A stretch of 64,000 nt of DNA from Shimia litoralis. GTDB lineage: Bacteria; Pseudomonadota; Alphaproteobacteria; Rhodobacterales; Rhodobacteraceae. Positions 55,665 to 63,634 of this stretch are shown piece by piece. A program made the translations under genes and the position numbers. Each line of letters begins with the position of its first letter. Within the stretch, counting starts at the first letter, position 1. Location of the stretch: positions 1 to 64,000 of the forward strand of contig NZ_SULI01000002.1 of the NCBI RefSeq assembly GCF_005518135.1, written 5' to 3'. Under the pieces are notes generated by a model. The model made no database searches, was not told the DNA's origin, and was given only the letters and a program-made list of their open reading frames with translations.

Positions 55665-56837
55665 TTAGTCCGTTCTGTCTTGGCTGAATAGATAGAATAA
55701 AAGCCCAATCAGCACCAGAACGCCGAACGCCCCGAACAAAATTTGGTATGCAAGCAGAGGTGAGGTTTGCGCAACCTGTCCATGCAGTGTGCCAGATGCA
55801 AACTGCATGATGCTGACGCCGCCGATTCCAAACAGGTTCATTAATGTGACGCCACGTCCGGTAAGATGGGGTGGAAAAAAGCTTCTGGCATGCCCGATGA
55901 TGAGCGGAAAGCTCGCACCGAAGAAGCCGATGCCACACATGAGCGCAACCGAGAGAAGTAGGCTATTGTCGACATAAACAGCCAAGAACAGGCAGGCCAT
56001 TGCTCCCAATAAGTTACCGACAAAGATGACCCACTTGCGGGTGCCGAAAATTCGATCGGCAGGCCCATAGGCCAAAGTGCCTGCAATCATTGAAATACCC
56101 ATGACCAAAGATGCGGTACCAATTCCCGTTGTTGGGACTGCGAAAATGTCGTCGAGGTAGGGGCCAATCCACAGCCCCCGTATGCCCGCGCTGGGAATGT
56201 AATTGACCAACATCAGGGGAAACAAGCACCACAGCGCGGGAATTTTCAGTAAATCCAAGACGGACCCTTTTGCGTCGTGGACAACTTTTGGCGGATCTTT
56301 CACCCAAAAGAAAAGCCCGATCGCAGTGGATGCGCTCGCGATGGCAAGTGCCATAAGGGACATGCGCCAGCCAATCGTGTCAGCGGCCCAAGCCATCGGA
56401 TAAGAGGCGACCAGATTTCCGAGTGAGCCAACGCCCAACATGAGGGCGGCCAAGGTTGCAAATTTTGCCGCTGGATAGCTGCGTGCGAAGATATAGTAGC
56501 TCGCCATCAAGACCGGAGAACACCCCACGCCGATCAATCCCATGGCCAGCGTGACATGTTGCGCCGAACTGGCATTGGCAAACACAAGGGCACCGCCACC
56601 GCCCCCGACGAACAACAGCACAGACGCCGTGAGGCGCGGACCAACTCGGTCGAGCGCGGCACCAACCGGGATTTGCATTGCGGCAAACACCAAGAACCAA
56701 ATGCCCGAGGCAAAAGCCAAATCTTCGGGGGTGGTGCCGATGTCTGTACGAAGCGGTTGACTCAGCACAGCAAGGAACGCGCGGAAGAACTGGCTTAGGA
56801 CATAGGCAAAGCACAAGAGGATCAGATCTGGCCGCAT
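55665..56837 (-). CDS. MFS transporter
   Basis: The 390-residue protein has twelve predicted helices and the MFS loop pattern GAALDRVGPRLTASVLLF. It begins MRPDLILLCFAYVLSQFFRA. ATG at 56837 follows ACAGG by 7 bases; the upstream extension to 56894 is unsupported. The substrate is unknown. It is followed after 8 bases by the GT4 gene, so the pair is likely one transcript, perhaps a sugar or polyol exporter linked to a surface glycan. Confidence 0.88.
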   Translation of the reverse strand: MRPDLILLCFAYVLSQFFRAFLAVLSQPLRTDIGTTPEDLAFASGIWFLVFAAMQIPVGAALDRVGPRLTASVLLFVGGGGGALVFANASSAQHVTLAMGLIGVGCSPVLMASYYIFARSYPAAKFATLAALMLGVGSLGNLVASYPMAWAADTIGWRMSLMALAIASASTAIGLFFWVKDPPKVVHDAKGSVLDLLKIPALWCLFPLMLVNYIPSAGIRGLWIGPYLDDIFAVPTTGIGTASLVMGISMIAGTLAYGPADRIFGTRKWVIFVGNLLGAMACLFLAVYVDNSLLLSVALMCGIGFFGASFPLIIGHARSFFPPHLTGRGVTLMNLFGIGGVSIMQFASGTLHGQVAQTSPLLAYQILFGAFGVLVLIGLLFYLFSQDRTD

Positions 56838-56974
56838 TTCGAACCTGTCATTTGACGAAAACCCGAGATGAAACGACAATCTGGGGAAAGGCAAGACCTC
56901 TTGTCATCAGCGCACCATTCGCGGGGGCACGAATGTGCGATACAGCAGGTTGGAATTGTGCGTAAGGCGGTGTT

Positions 56975-57015
56975 GAAAAAATACGCCGCCCTCACAGTGG
57001 ATGAAAGGGCGGCGT
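56975..57015 (-). terminator. Terminator of the liv operon
   Basis: ACGCCGCCCT (56983-56992) and AGGGCGGCGT (57006-57015) form a perfect 10-base stem, followed on the minus strand by ATTTTTTCAAC. It lies 28 bases past the livM stop. Confidence 0.88.
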
Positions 57016-57043
57016 GGTATGGGGGATCTGCGCGCAGGTCCCG

Positions 57044-58108
57044 CTAAGTTTTCTTACCTTCTCGAAGCCGCCCGACGATCCCTGTTGGGAAAAAATAGAC
57101 GCTGAGGATGAACAATACGCCCAGCCACAACAACCAGCGATCGGCGCTCAGCAGCTCTGGGAGAATAGGCAGCCCCTCGACCGCCTCAGACGCGGCGCCC
57201 ATCAGTCCTTGAAGATAGTTCTGTGCCAACACAAACAGGGTGGCCCCGATGACAGCGCCATACATGGTGCCCATGCCGCCAATCACTACCATCAACAGGA
57301 TATCAATCATGACTTCCATACTGAGGGATGTATCCGGCCCTACATATCGCAACCAAATGGCATAAAGCGCCCCAGCCAATGCAGCGACTGCGGCTGACAT
57401 ACATGTGGCGGCCACACGGTAATGCACCACGCGATAACCGATCGATTCTGCGCGAAAATCGTTTTCGCGAATGGCCAGCAACACGCGGCCAAATGGCGAA
57501 TGCACGACGCGGAGCATGAATAGGAACAACAGCAGCGAGCACGTAAAGATCAGGTAGTAGTTTAGGAGCTTGCCGTTCATGCGCACGCCCATGATCTTTT
57601 CGTCCGCAAACTTGAACGCGGGGGTCAGCTCGCGAGGGATTTTATAGTTCAATCCGTCCTCGCCGCCCGTGATCCCTGACATTTGGCTGACCAGCACAGC
57701 GACCGCACTGGCAACAGCCAAGGTGATCATCGCGAAAAAGATCGCCCGTACCCGCAATGAAAACAGGCCAATCAAGAATGCCAACACGGCTGCGAGGGCT
57801 GCGCCGCCAATGGATCCGACCAGCAAGGCATCAAACCCGCGGCCCATGTGGGTACATGCCAAGGCAACGCCATAAGCCCCAAGGCCAAAGAACATGGTGT
57901 GGGCAAAGCTGACGATGCCACCATACCCCAGCATCAGGTCATAAGAGGCCACCAGTACAATAAAGATACAAATGCGGGCTGCGGTATCGACGGACCGAAC
58001 TCCGGGGAAAATAAACGGCGCAAACGCAAGGCAAATCAAGATTGCAATCAACAGCGCGGCCAGAATGCGACTGCGTGGCATGTCGCCTGAGAGAATAGTG
58101 GATAACAT
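57044..58108 (-). CDS. livM: Branched-chain-type ABC transporter permease LivM
   Basis: This is the second membrane subunit of the five-part importer. The 354-residue protein has about ten hydrophobic helices and the LivM/LivH signature: VVIGGMGTMYGAVIGATLFV near the C-terminus and YDLMLGYGGIVSFAHTMFFG near the N-terminus. It starts 1 base after the livH stop, the last gene of livK-G-F-H-M. It ends with a short basic tail. Confidence 0.92.
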   Translation of the reverse strand: MLSTILSGDMPRSRILAALLIAILICLAFAPFIFPGVRSVDTAARICIFIVLVASYDLMLGYGGIVSFAHTMFFGLGAYGVALACTHMGRGFDALLVGSIGGAALAAVLAFLIGLFSLRVRAIFFAMITLAVASAVAVLVSQMSGITGGEDGLNYKIPRELTPAFKFADEKIMGVRMNGKLLNYYLIFTCSLLLFLFMLRVVHSPFGRVLLAIRENDFRAESIGYRVVHYRVAATCMSAAVAALAGALYAIWLRYVGPDTSLSMEVMIDILLMVVIGGMGTMYGAVIGATLFVLAQNYLQGLMGAASEAVEGLPILPELLSADRWLLWLGVLFILSVYFFPTGIVGRLREGKKT

Positions 58109-58109
58109 C

Positions 58110-59141
58110 TTACTTCGCCTTCACAACAGGGATCATGCCTTGCGGTCGCCACATCAGAATTGCGACCATCAAACCGATATTGGAAATCAGCGCGACTTTT
58201 GGCTCAAGGAAGGCCACATAGTTCTGCAGCAAACCCACCAGCAATGCGCCGATGAAACATCCTTCGACGCTGCCGAGGCCCCCAATGATGACCACGATAA
58301 AAATCAAGATCATAGATTGGTTACCCATGTGGGCTGTGATCACTTCTTGGTACAGCCCCCAGAGCACACCGCCCAGTCCAGCCAACGCGGATCCTGCGAT
58401 GAAGACGCCGACAAAAACCAGACGCAGGCGATAGCCCAAGGCTTCGACCATTTCACCATTTTCCACACCAGCGCGCACGATCAGGCCCACTTTGGTGCGC
58501 TGTAAAACCCACCGCATCGCGAGAAACACGACCAATCCAATGCCGACGGCAACCAAGCGATATTTCTCGATGGCGGCGCCGAAGAATGTGATGGCGCCTT
58601 TCAGGGCCTCGGGGCGCGTGATGTAAATTTCTTCGGGGCCCCACAGGACGATGATCAATTGTTCAACCACGATCAGGCCGCCCATTGTGACCAATATTTG
58701 TTTTAGGTGGTGGCCATAAACCGGTTTGACGATGACTTTTTCAAAGGCCCATCCCATCAAGCCGGTTGCGGCCATCGCGCCAAAGATTGCGACCATCATT
58801 GCCGTCAGGTTGAGAGCCAGCGAGGACGCGCCCGTCATGTTTTCAAGCAAGAGCAGGAAGCTTACCCCGACAAATGCCCCCACCGAAACAAAGGCGCCGT
58901 GCCCAAAGTTGATCACATCCATCAGGCCGAATACCAGAGTCAGCCCAGAGGCCATGATGAAAATCATCATCCCCATCGCCAGCCCTGACACCGTGAGCGT
59001 CAGCCAGCTTGAGGTGCTTGGAATTGCAACAAGCCCAAAGAGCATGAGCAAAACCACAAGAATAACAGGGGCGTAGGGGGACAATCGCTGGGCAATCGTC
59101 ATCTGCGCCATTTTTGGTGCGTGCTTGGGTGCAGCTGTCAT
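58110..59141 (-). CDS. livH: Branched-chain-type ABC transporter permease LivH
   Basis: This 343-residue permease subunit has about eight to nine helices with the family runs LVFGLMDVINFGHGAFVSVG and VVIIGGLGSVEGCFIGALLV. The N-terminal cytoplasmic extension (KHAPKMAQMTIAQRLSPYAP) is longer than in E. coli LivH. AGGGGG precedes the ATG. It follows livF by 61 bases, the largest gap within the transport ATPase/permease part of the operon. Confidence 0.92.
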   Translation of the reverse strand: MTAAPKHAPKMAQMTIAQRLSPYAPVILVVLLMLFGLVAIPSTSSWLTLTVSGLAMGMMIFIMASGLTLVFGLMDVINFGHGAFVSVGAFVGVSFLLLLENMTGASSLALNLTAMMVAIFGAMAATGLMGWAFEKVIVKPVYGHHLKQILVTMGGLIVVEQLIIVLWGPEEIYITRPEALKGAITFFGAAIEKYRLVAVGIGLVVFLAMRWVLQRTKVGLIVRAGVENGEMVEALGYRLRLVFVGVFIAGSALAGLGGVLWGLYQEVITAHMGNQSMILIFIVVIIGGLGSVEGCFIGALLVGLLQNYVAFLEPKVALISNIGLMVAILMWRPQGMIPVVKAK

Positions 59142-59202
59142 ATCCAGCCCCCTTGAGGTAAAGTTTTGAGTGTTCGGTTCGGTGTCATGTCAACTATGCG
59201 CA

Positions 59203-59925
59203 TCAGTGGGTTTCCATACTTAGGCCCATCAGGCGCTCTTGGAGGTCTGCATCTGTCGCGAGAGTCTTCATGTCTCCATCCCAGACCAAACGACCGTCAT
59301 CCATGACGTTTGCAGTGTCCCCAAGGGCTTTTGCGACCGCGAAATTTTGCTCGACAAGAAGAATTGACGCGCCTTGTTCTTTGAGCTCTCGCAGCGCGCG
59401 CGCCATGGTCGAGATGATCGCGGGTGCAAGGCCTTTGGTGGGTTCGTCGATAAGATACAGTTTGCGCTCTTCGATCATGGCGCGCGCAATAGAAAGCATC
59501 TGTTTCTGTCCGCCAGACAATGTGCCCGCGTCTGATTTCCAGAACGTTTTGAGCGCTGGAAAGACCGAAAACAACCATTCTAAACGGGCGCTGTCGATGG
59601 GACCGGAAACGGCTGCGAGGATCATGTTTTCCTCGACGCTGAGGTCCGCGAATATGCCCATATCTTCGGGCACGAACCCGACGCCCAAACGTGCAATTGC
59701 CGGGGTGGGCAGCTTGGTGATGTCTTCACCGTTGAACAGAATGCGCCCTTCATGAGCGCGCCAATGCCCGATGATAGTGCGCAGTGTCGTGGTCTTGCCA
59801 ACACCGTTGCGCCCCAAGAGCATGGTCACCGCACCGCGAGGCACGTTCAGGTCGACACCCTGAAGAATGTGATATTGCGCGATATTGGTGCGAACGCCTT
59901 CTAGGGAAAGTATGTTGTCAGACAT
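59203..59925 (-). CDS. livF: Branched-chain-type ABC transporter ATP-binding protein LivF
   Basis: The 240-residue ATPase has Walker A LGRNGVGKTTTLRTI, signature LSGGQKQMLSIARAM and Walker B LYLIDEPTKGLAP, typical of LivF. ATG at 59925 overlaps the livG stop by 8 bases; the frame continues to 59991 inside livG. It pairs with LivG to drive the importer. Confidence 0.94.
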   Translation of the reverse strand: MSDNILSLEGVRTNIAQYHILQGVDLNVPRGAVTMLLGRNGVGKTTTLRTIIGHWRAHEGRILFNGEDITKLPTPAIARLGVGFVPEDMGIFADLSVEENMILAAVSGPIDSARLEWLFSVFPALKTFWKSDAGTLSGGQKQMLSIARAMIEERKLYLIDEPTKGLAPAIISTMARALRELKEQGASILLVEQNFAVAKALGDTANVMDDGRLVWDGDMKTLATDADLQERLMGLSMETH

Positions 59926-60682
59926 CTTCAAGCTCCTTGCCCATATAGGCCTCTTGGACAACGTCAGATGCCATAACCGTTGCCGGGTCACCGTCAGCGG
60001 CCAATGCGCCGTTGTGCAAAACGATAATGCGATCCGCGAGGGTGCGGATGACGTCCATCTTGTGTTCGACCAGCAATATGGATCGGTCTTTGCGGTGCTT
60101 AAGCTCAGCGATCAAATCCAGAACCACAGGGGCTTCGTCGACGCTCATGCCTGCGGTTGGCTCGTCAAACATGTACACCAGCGGATCAAGCGCGATCAAA
60201 AGGGCAACCTCAAGCTTGCGTTGATTGCCATGCGACAGCTCTGCGACGACCTGATCTGCCTGATCCGCAAGGCGAACGCGCTCGACAACTTCCATAGCAG
60301 GGCGCGTCAGATCGTCGTGGCTTGTGGCCATCGAAAACATGTTGAACCCGCGACCGGCTTTGGACTGAATTACAAGGCGAATGTTTTCCAGCACGCTGAG
60401 GTTGGGAAACAGGTTGGTCAACTGAAAGGCGCGGCCGATCCCAAGATGCGTGCGCTGGGCAACCGACATCCGTGTGATATCACGGTCGTTCAATGCGACG
60501 CTGCCTTCACTTGATGGGATTTGCCCCGAAATCAGGTTGAAATAGGTCGTTTTACCTGCACCGTTTGGGCCGACAATTGCGGTCAATTCGCCTGCGTTAA
60601 AGGTGCACGAAATATGGTCTACGGCCACGTGCCCACCAAAGCGCACGGTTAGATCTTGGGTTTTTAGAATTGGATGTGACAT
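59918..60682 (-). CDS. livG: Branched-chain-type ABC transporter ATP-binding protein LivG
   Basis: The 254-residue ATPase has Walker A VGPNGAGKTTYFNLI, the LivG-specific GIGRAFQLTNLFPNLSVLEN, the degenerate signature LSHGNQRKLEVA, and Walker B VYMFDEPTAGMSVDE. The LSHG in place of LSGG is common in this subfamily. It follows livK after a 74-base gap holding a strong hairpin. Confidence 0.94.
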   Translation of the reverse strand: MSHPILKTQDLTVRFGGHVAVDHISCTFNAGELTAIVGPNGAGKTTYFNLISGQIPSSEGSVALNDRDITRMSVAQRTHLGIGRAFQLTNLFPNLSVLENIRLVIQSKAGRGFNMFSMATSHDDLTRPAMEVVERVRLADQADQVVAELSHGNQRKLEVALLIALDPLVYMFDEPTAGMSVDEAPVVLDLIAELKHRKDRSILLVEHKMDVIRTLADRIIVLHNGALAADGDPATVMASDVVQEAYMGKELEDV

Positions 60683-60711
60683 GTCACTGGGTTCCCTTTG
60701 GGGAATAGAAC

Positions 60712-60742
60712 AGGCCCGGCGGCCAACAATACCGCCGGGCCT
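60712..60742 (-). terminator. Strong hairpin between livK and livG
   Basis: AGGCCCGGCGG (60712-60722) and CCGCCGGGCCT (60732-60742) form a perfect 11-base GC-rich stem with a 9-base loop. It lacks a T run, so it probably acts as a transcript stabiliser or partial terminator that keeps binding-protein mRNA in excess. Confidence 0.65.
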
Positions 60743-60756
60743 AAATGTCGTTTAAA

Positions 60757-61932
60757 TTATTGATTGCGGATTGGGATTGGAAGATCGTCGATCTTCAGCT
60801 CGCGCACCAGCTCTGGCACACCCCATTCTACGCCATCCACCACTTTGATCTTAAAGTGATACATGGACTGAAGGGCCTGATGGTCTTCTGCACGGAATTG
60901 CATTGTCCCCTTGGGAGTTTCCCATTCCATGCCTTCCATAGCGGCAATCAAATCTTCGGTGTCGGTGCCACCGGCCTTTTTGATGGCCTCTACAACAGCG
61001 ATACCGTTTGCCATGCCACCTGCGGTAAAGAAATCAGGAGGGCTGTCAAAGCGTTCTTGGTGGGTTTTCACCAACCAATCGTTCACTTCGTTGTTGGGGT
61101 TTTCATAGTAGTAGTAGGTCGCGCCTTCCATTCCGGGGAAGTCTTTATAGGCCTTCATAGCCGCAAGGATGTTACCGCCTGTGGCAATTTCGATGCCAAA
61201 ACGGCTTGGGTCCATTGCGTTGATCTTGCCCATTGGATTGCCGCCACCAGCCCAGATGATGAACAGTTTCTTTTCACCGTCCAGATCTTTCATAGCGTTG
61301 AAAATACGCTCGGCCGCCGCGGTGAAGTCCGTGGTGTCGGTTGGTGCGTATTCTTCGTGCGCGATATTGGTGCCGGTGCCGTCCAACGCCTCTTTAAAGG
61401 CGGCGATTCCGTCACGCCCAAAGGCATAATCCTGAGCAAGTGTCGCGATGTGTACGTTTTCACCGGATAGGGCGATGGCGTTCGCAACCGCGTCTTGGGA
61501 TGAATTGCGCGATGTGCGGAAAATGTACCGGTTCCAGTTTGATCCCGTGATTGAATCAGCAACCGCTGGTTCGACGATCAAAACTTTTTCGAATTCTTCT
61601 GCAACGGGCAGCATCGCCAGAGCCACACCAGAGCTCACAGGTCCGACAGCAAGGTCGACCTCGTCATCGCCATATGCCTCTTCCAGAAGCGCTTTGCCGT
61701 TTTCTGGCTTAAGCTGTGTGTCTTTTTCGATCACGACGATTTTCTCGCCGTTGATCTCCATCGTACCGCCGGTGGCGTACTCTAGTCCCAGCATCAAACC
61801 GTCATGGGATTGTTTTGCATAGGCCTCGAACGGGCCCGTTTTACCATAGACGTGAGCAATCTTAATGTCGGCCATCGCGGCACTGGCCAAAGCCAGAGAT
61901 GATACCAACCCTAACGCGAAAGTGCGTTTCAT
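60757..61932 (-). CDS. ABC transporter substrate-binding protein, branched-chain amino-acid/amide type (LivK-like)
   Basis: This 391-residue periplasmic binding protein has a signal peptide (residues 1-21, ending ASAAMA) and a type 1 two-lobed fold starting IKIAHVYGKTGPFEAYAKQS. AVGPVSSGVALAMLPVAEEF and NRYIFRTSRNSSQDAVANAI are family runs. GGAGGA lies 7 bases ahead of the ATG. It is first in the liv operon. Neighbouring PaaX, PaaZ and an HpaR-like regulator suggest an aromatic acid as ligand rather than leucine; this is inference from context. Confidence 0.9.
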   Translation of the reverse strand: MKRTFALGLVSSLALASAAMADIKIAHVYGKTGPFEAYAKQSHDGLMLGLEYATGGTMEINGEKIVVIEKDTQLKPENGKALLEEAYGDDEVDLAVGPVSSGVALAMLPVAEEFEKVLIVEPAVADSITGSNWNRYIFRTSRNSSQDAVANAIALSGENVHIATLAQDYAFGRDGIAAFKEALDGTGTNIAHEEYAPTDTTDFTAAAERIFNAMKDLDGEKKLFIIWAGGGNPMGKINAMDPSRFGIEIATGGNILAAMKAYKDFPGMEGATYYYYENPNNEVNDWLVKTHQERFDSPPDFFTAGGMANGIAVVEAIKKAGGTDTEDLIAAMEGMEWETPKGTMQFRAEDHQALQSMYHFKIKVVDGVEWGVPELVRELKIDDLPIPIRNQ

Positions 61933-62219
61933 CTCTCATTCCTCCCTGAATGAAATCATCTTCAATACATCGGTGCGCAGGGCACTCTTGATAGGGTCGA
62001 GTGTAAGAGTTCGGGGGAAATTTGGTCAACTTGGTGGAAATACGTAGGTGAGTTTACGCGGTCCGTTCTGGGGGCATTTCGTAAGGGTCAGAACCGTTGA
62101 CGTCCGTGGCCTTGATTTGGCGCATGATTTTGGGTCCACATGTGGTGGGCTGTGTCGTCACTATTGCAATCGTGGCAATAGTTTACATGTGAAATGACAT
62201 TGCTCTCGGAGGGGAAACG
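61933..62219. promoter_or_regulatory. Divergent promoter region of livK and the MarR gene
   Basis: This 287-base interval separates the livK start from the MarR-family start. It must hold both promoters. Its main feature is the inverted repeat at 62160-62182. Confidence 0.5.
62160..62182. promoter_or_regulatory. Inverted repeat upstream of the MarR gene, candidate operator
   Basis: ACTATTGC-AATCGTG-GCAATAGT has perfect 8-base arms and a 7-base spacer, centred about 50 bases before the MarR-family start. MarR regulators bind such repeats, so autoregulation and possibly livK control are likely. Confidence 0.55.
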
Positions 62220-62675
62220 TTGCATTATTGTCAAATGACTTCTCGCTCTCATAAACTGTCCACATCCCGATCGTTACCAATTGCATTGCTACGTGCGCGC
62301 GAAGCGGTGATGGGGCCTGTCAGAGGCATGTTGGCGGATGCGGGCGTGACCGAGCAGCAATGGCGCGTGTTGCGTGTGCTTGATGAAGATGGGGCTCTTG
62401 ATCCGACAACGATCGCCGAGCGTGCTGTTTTGTTGCTTCCGAGTTTAACGCGAATTCTGCAAAAGCTTGAAGAAAAAGAACTCGTGACACGCGCGCGGGA
62501 CGAGTCCGATCGCCGCCGCCAGATCATTGAAGTATCGCCAGCCGGTCGCGCGCTGATAGCGGCCAATATGGAAACAAGCCGAGGCATTCTGCGTGACCTG
62601 CGCAATCAGTTGGGTGATGAGCGTCACGAGATGCTGATTGATTTGCTGAACGATTTGACCGAACTCGAAACCTAG
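62220..62675 (+). CDS. MarR family regulator, HpaR-like
   Basis: The 151-residue protein is a winged-helix MarR regulator close to HpaR, repressor of homoprotocatechuate degradation: SLPIALLRAREAVMGPVRGM, GVTEQQWRVLRVLDEDGALD, LLLPSLTRILQKLEEKELVT and RDESDRRRQIIEVSPAGRAL. A TTG start at 62220 has GGAGG 7 bases upstream; the ATG at 62235 is an alternative without one. The ligand is probably an aromatic acid or its CoA ester. It converges on paaX with 12 bases between stops. Confidence 0.87.
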   Translation: MHYCQMTSRSHKLSTSRSLPIALLRAREAVMGPVRGMLADAGVTEQQWRVLRVLDEDGALDPTTIAERAVLLLPSLTRILQKLEEKELVTRARDESDRRRQIIEVSPAGRALIAANMETSRGILRDLRNQLGDERHEMLIDLLNDLTELET

Positions 62676-62687
62676 ACCAAGCTACTT

Positions 62688-63509
62688 CTACTTAGTCGGC
62701 AAATCTTTATGCAGGTCTTGCAGTGAGGGTCGCTCAAGGCTGTCTAGTATTTTTGCAACCTTGCGCCGACACGCCAATCCACGCCAGCCATCTGGAAAAA
62801 AGCTGTCGGGTAAATCAGGATGTGCGAAAAGCGCTTTGCGCCAGTTGTGCACGATGACAGTGCGTAGAGCCGCGAGTTGAGTGGGGGTCGCATCCGCAGG
62901 GTGCCCCAAAGACCCGTCGATCTGATCCAATGCGATCTCTAGGTCGGCATAAGATCGGGCCATGTCGGCTGAACCAATACGGTTACGCAGCCAATCTGGC
63001 ACAGTTGGTGTTGACCCCGTCAGAGCGAATACATCACCAAGGTCACATGGCGCAGGTCCATCCCCAAGTAAAACGCCTGATGTTACAAGAAGATACCCAT
63101 TTTCTGTATAAGACGCTTCAAGCTTGGTGCGTGTGGTACTGTTTGCGGGGGCCAACACGATAACATGCCAAGTGTCTGGTTCAGGCACAAATTGGGCATA
63201 AATCCGTTTAGATGCCGCATTGCTTTGCGCGCGGCCAAATTCCGATAGTTGATATAGGCTTGAACGGCCGGACTTCTCGCTAATAAGCCAGCCGTCGTTG
63301 CGAAGCCGATGTAGAGCGACGCGCAGGGCTTCGGGCCGAATTCCCATAGGTTCTGTGACGCGCGATAGGACTGCCCCACTTATTTTGTCTTGGGGATTTC
63401 GTGCCAGATCACCGAAAATTGTGACGATTATCGACCACACCCGTTGGTTGCGGTTATACGTAAGCGTAGCAATAGTGTCCTGAAACCATTGAGATAATTC
63501 TTGTGCCAT
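62688..63509 (-). CDS. paaX: Phenylacetic acid degradation operon repressor PaaX
   Basis: The 273-residue protein matches PaaX, a GntR-like winged-helix repressor released by phenylacetyl-CoA. The N-terminus has IIVTIFGDLARNPQDKISGA and LRVALHRLRNDGWLISEKSG, the DNA-binding half; the C-terminal PaaX domain includes VHNWRKALFAHPDLPDSFFP and DGWRGLACRRKVAKI. It lies next to paaZ on the same strand, consistent with local control of phenylacetate catabolism. Confidence 0.92.
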   Translation of the reverse strand: MAQELSQWFQDTIATLTYNRNQRVWSIIVTIFGDLARNPQDKISGAVLSRVTEPMGIRPEALRVALHRLRNDGWLISEKSGRSSLYQLSEFGRAQSNAASKRIYAQFVPEPDTWHVIVLAPANSTTRTKLEASYTENGYLLVTSGVLLGDGPAPCDLGDVFALTGSTPTVPDWLRNRIGSADMARSYADLEIALDQIDGSLGHPADATPTQLAALRTVIVHNWRKALFAHPDLPDSFFPDGWRGLACRRKVAKILDSLERPSLQDLHKDLPTK

Positions 63510-63577
63510 CTTTCAACAGTACAAAAAACCTTCAGGGAATACCATCCGTTACTGTAATCTGCCGTATTCACTTATTG

Positions 63578-63595
63578 TGAAACATATAGGTTTCA
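63578..63595. promoter_or_regulatory. Inverted repeat upstream of paaX
   Basis: TGAAAC-ATATAG-GTTTCA is a perfect 6-base inverted repeat about 70 bases upstream of paaX and downstream of paaZ. It may be an operator for PaaX autoregulation; the sequence is not the E. coli PaaX site. Confidence 0.35.
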
Positions 63596-63621
63596 GGGGG
63601 CGCAAGTTTATGGCGCCCCCT
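63595..63621 (-). terminator. Hairpin after paaZ
   Basis: AGGGGGCGC (63595-63603) and GCGCCCCCT (63613-63621) form a perfect 9-base stem 14 bases past the paaZ stop. No T run follows on the minus strand, so termination may be partial and allow some read-through to paaX. Confidence 0.6.
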
Positions 63622-63634
63622 GAGTTGAAAAACT

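Noticed and set aside
58726-59076. 116-codon plus-strand frame in livH
   Set aside because: Antisense shadow of a well-conserved permease.
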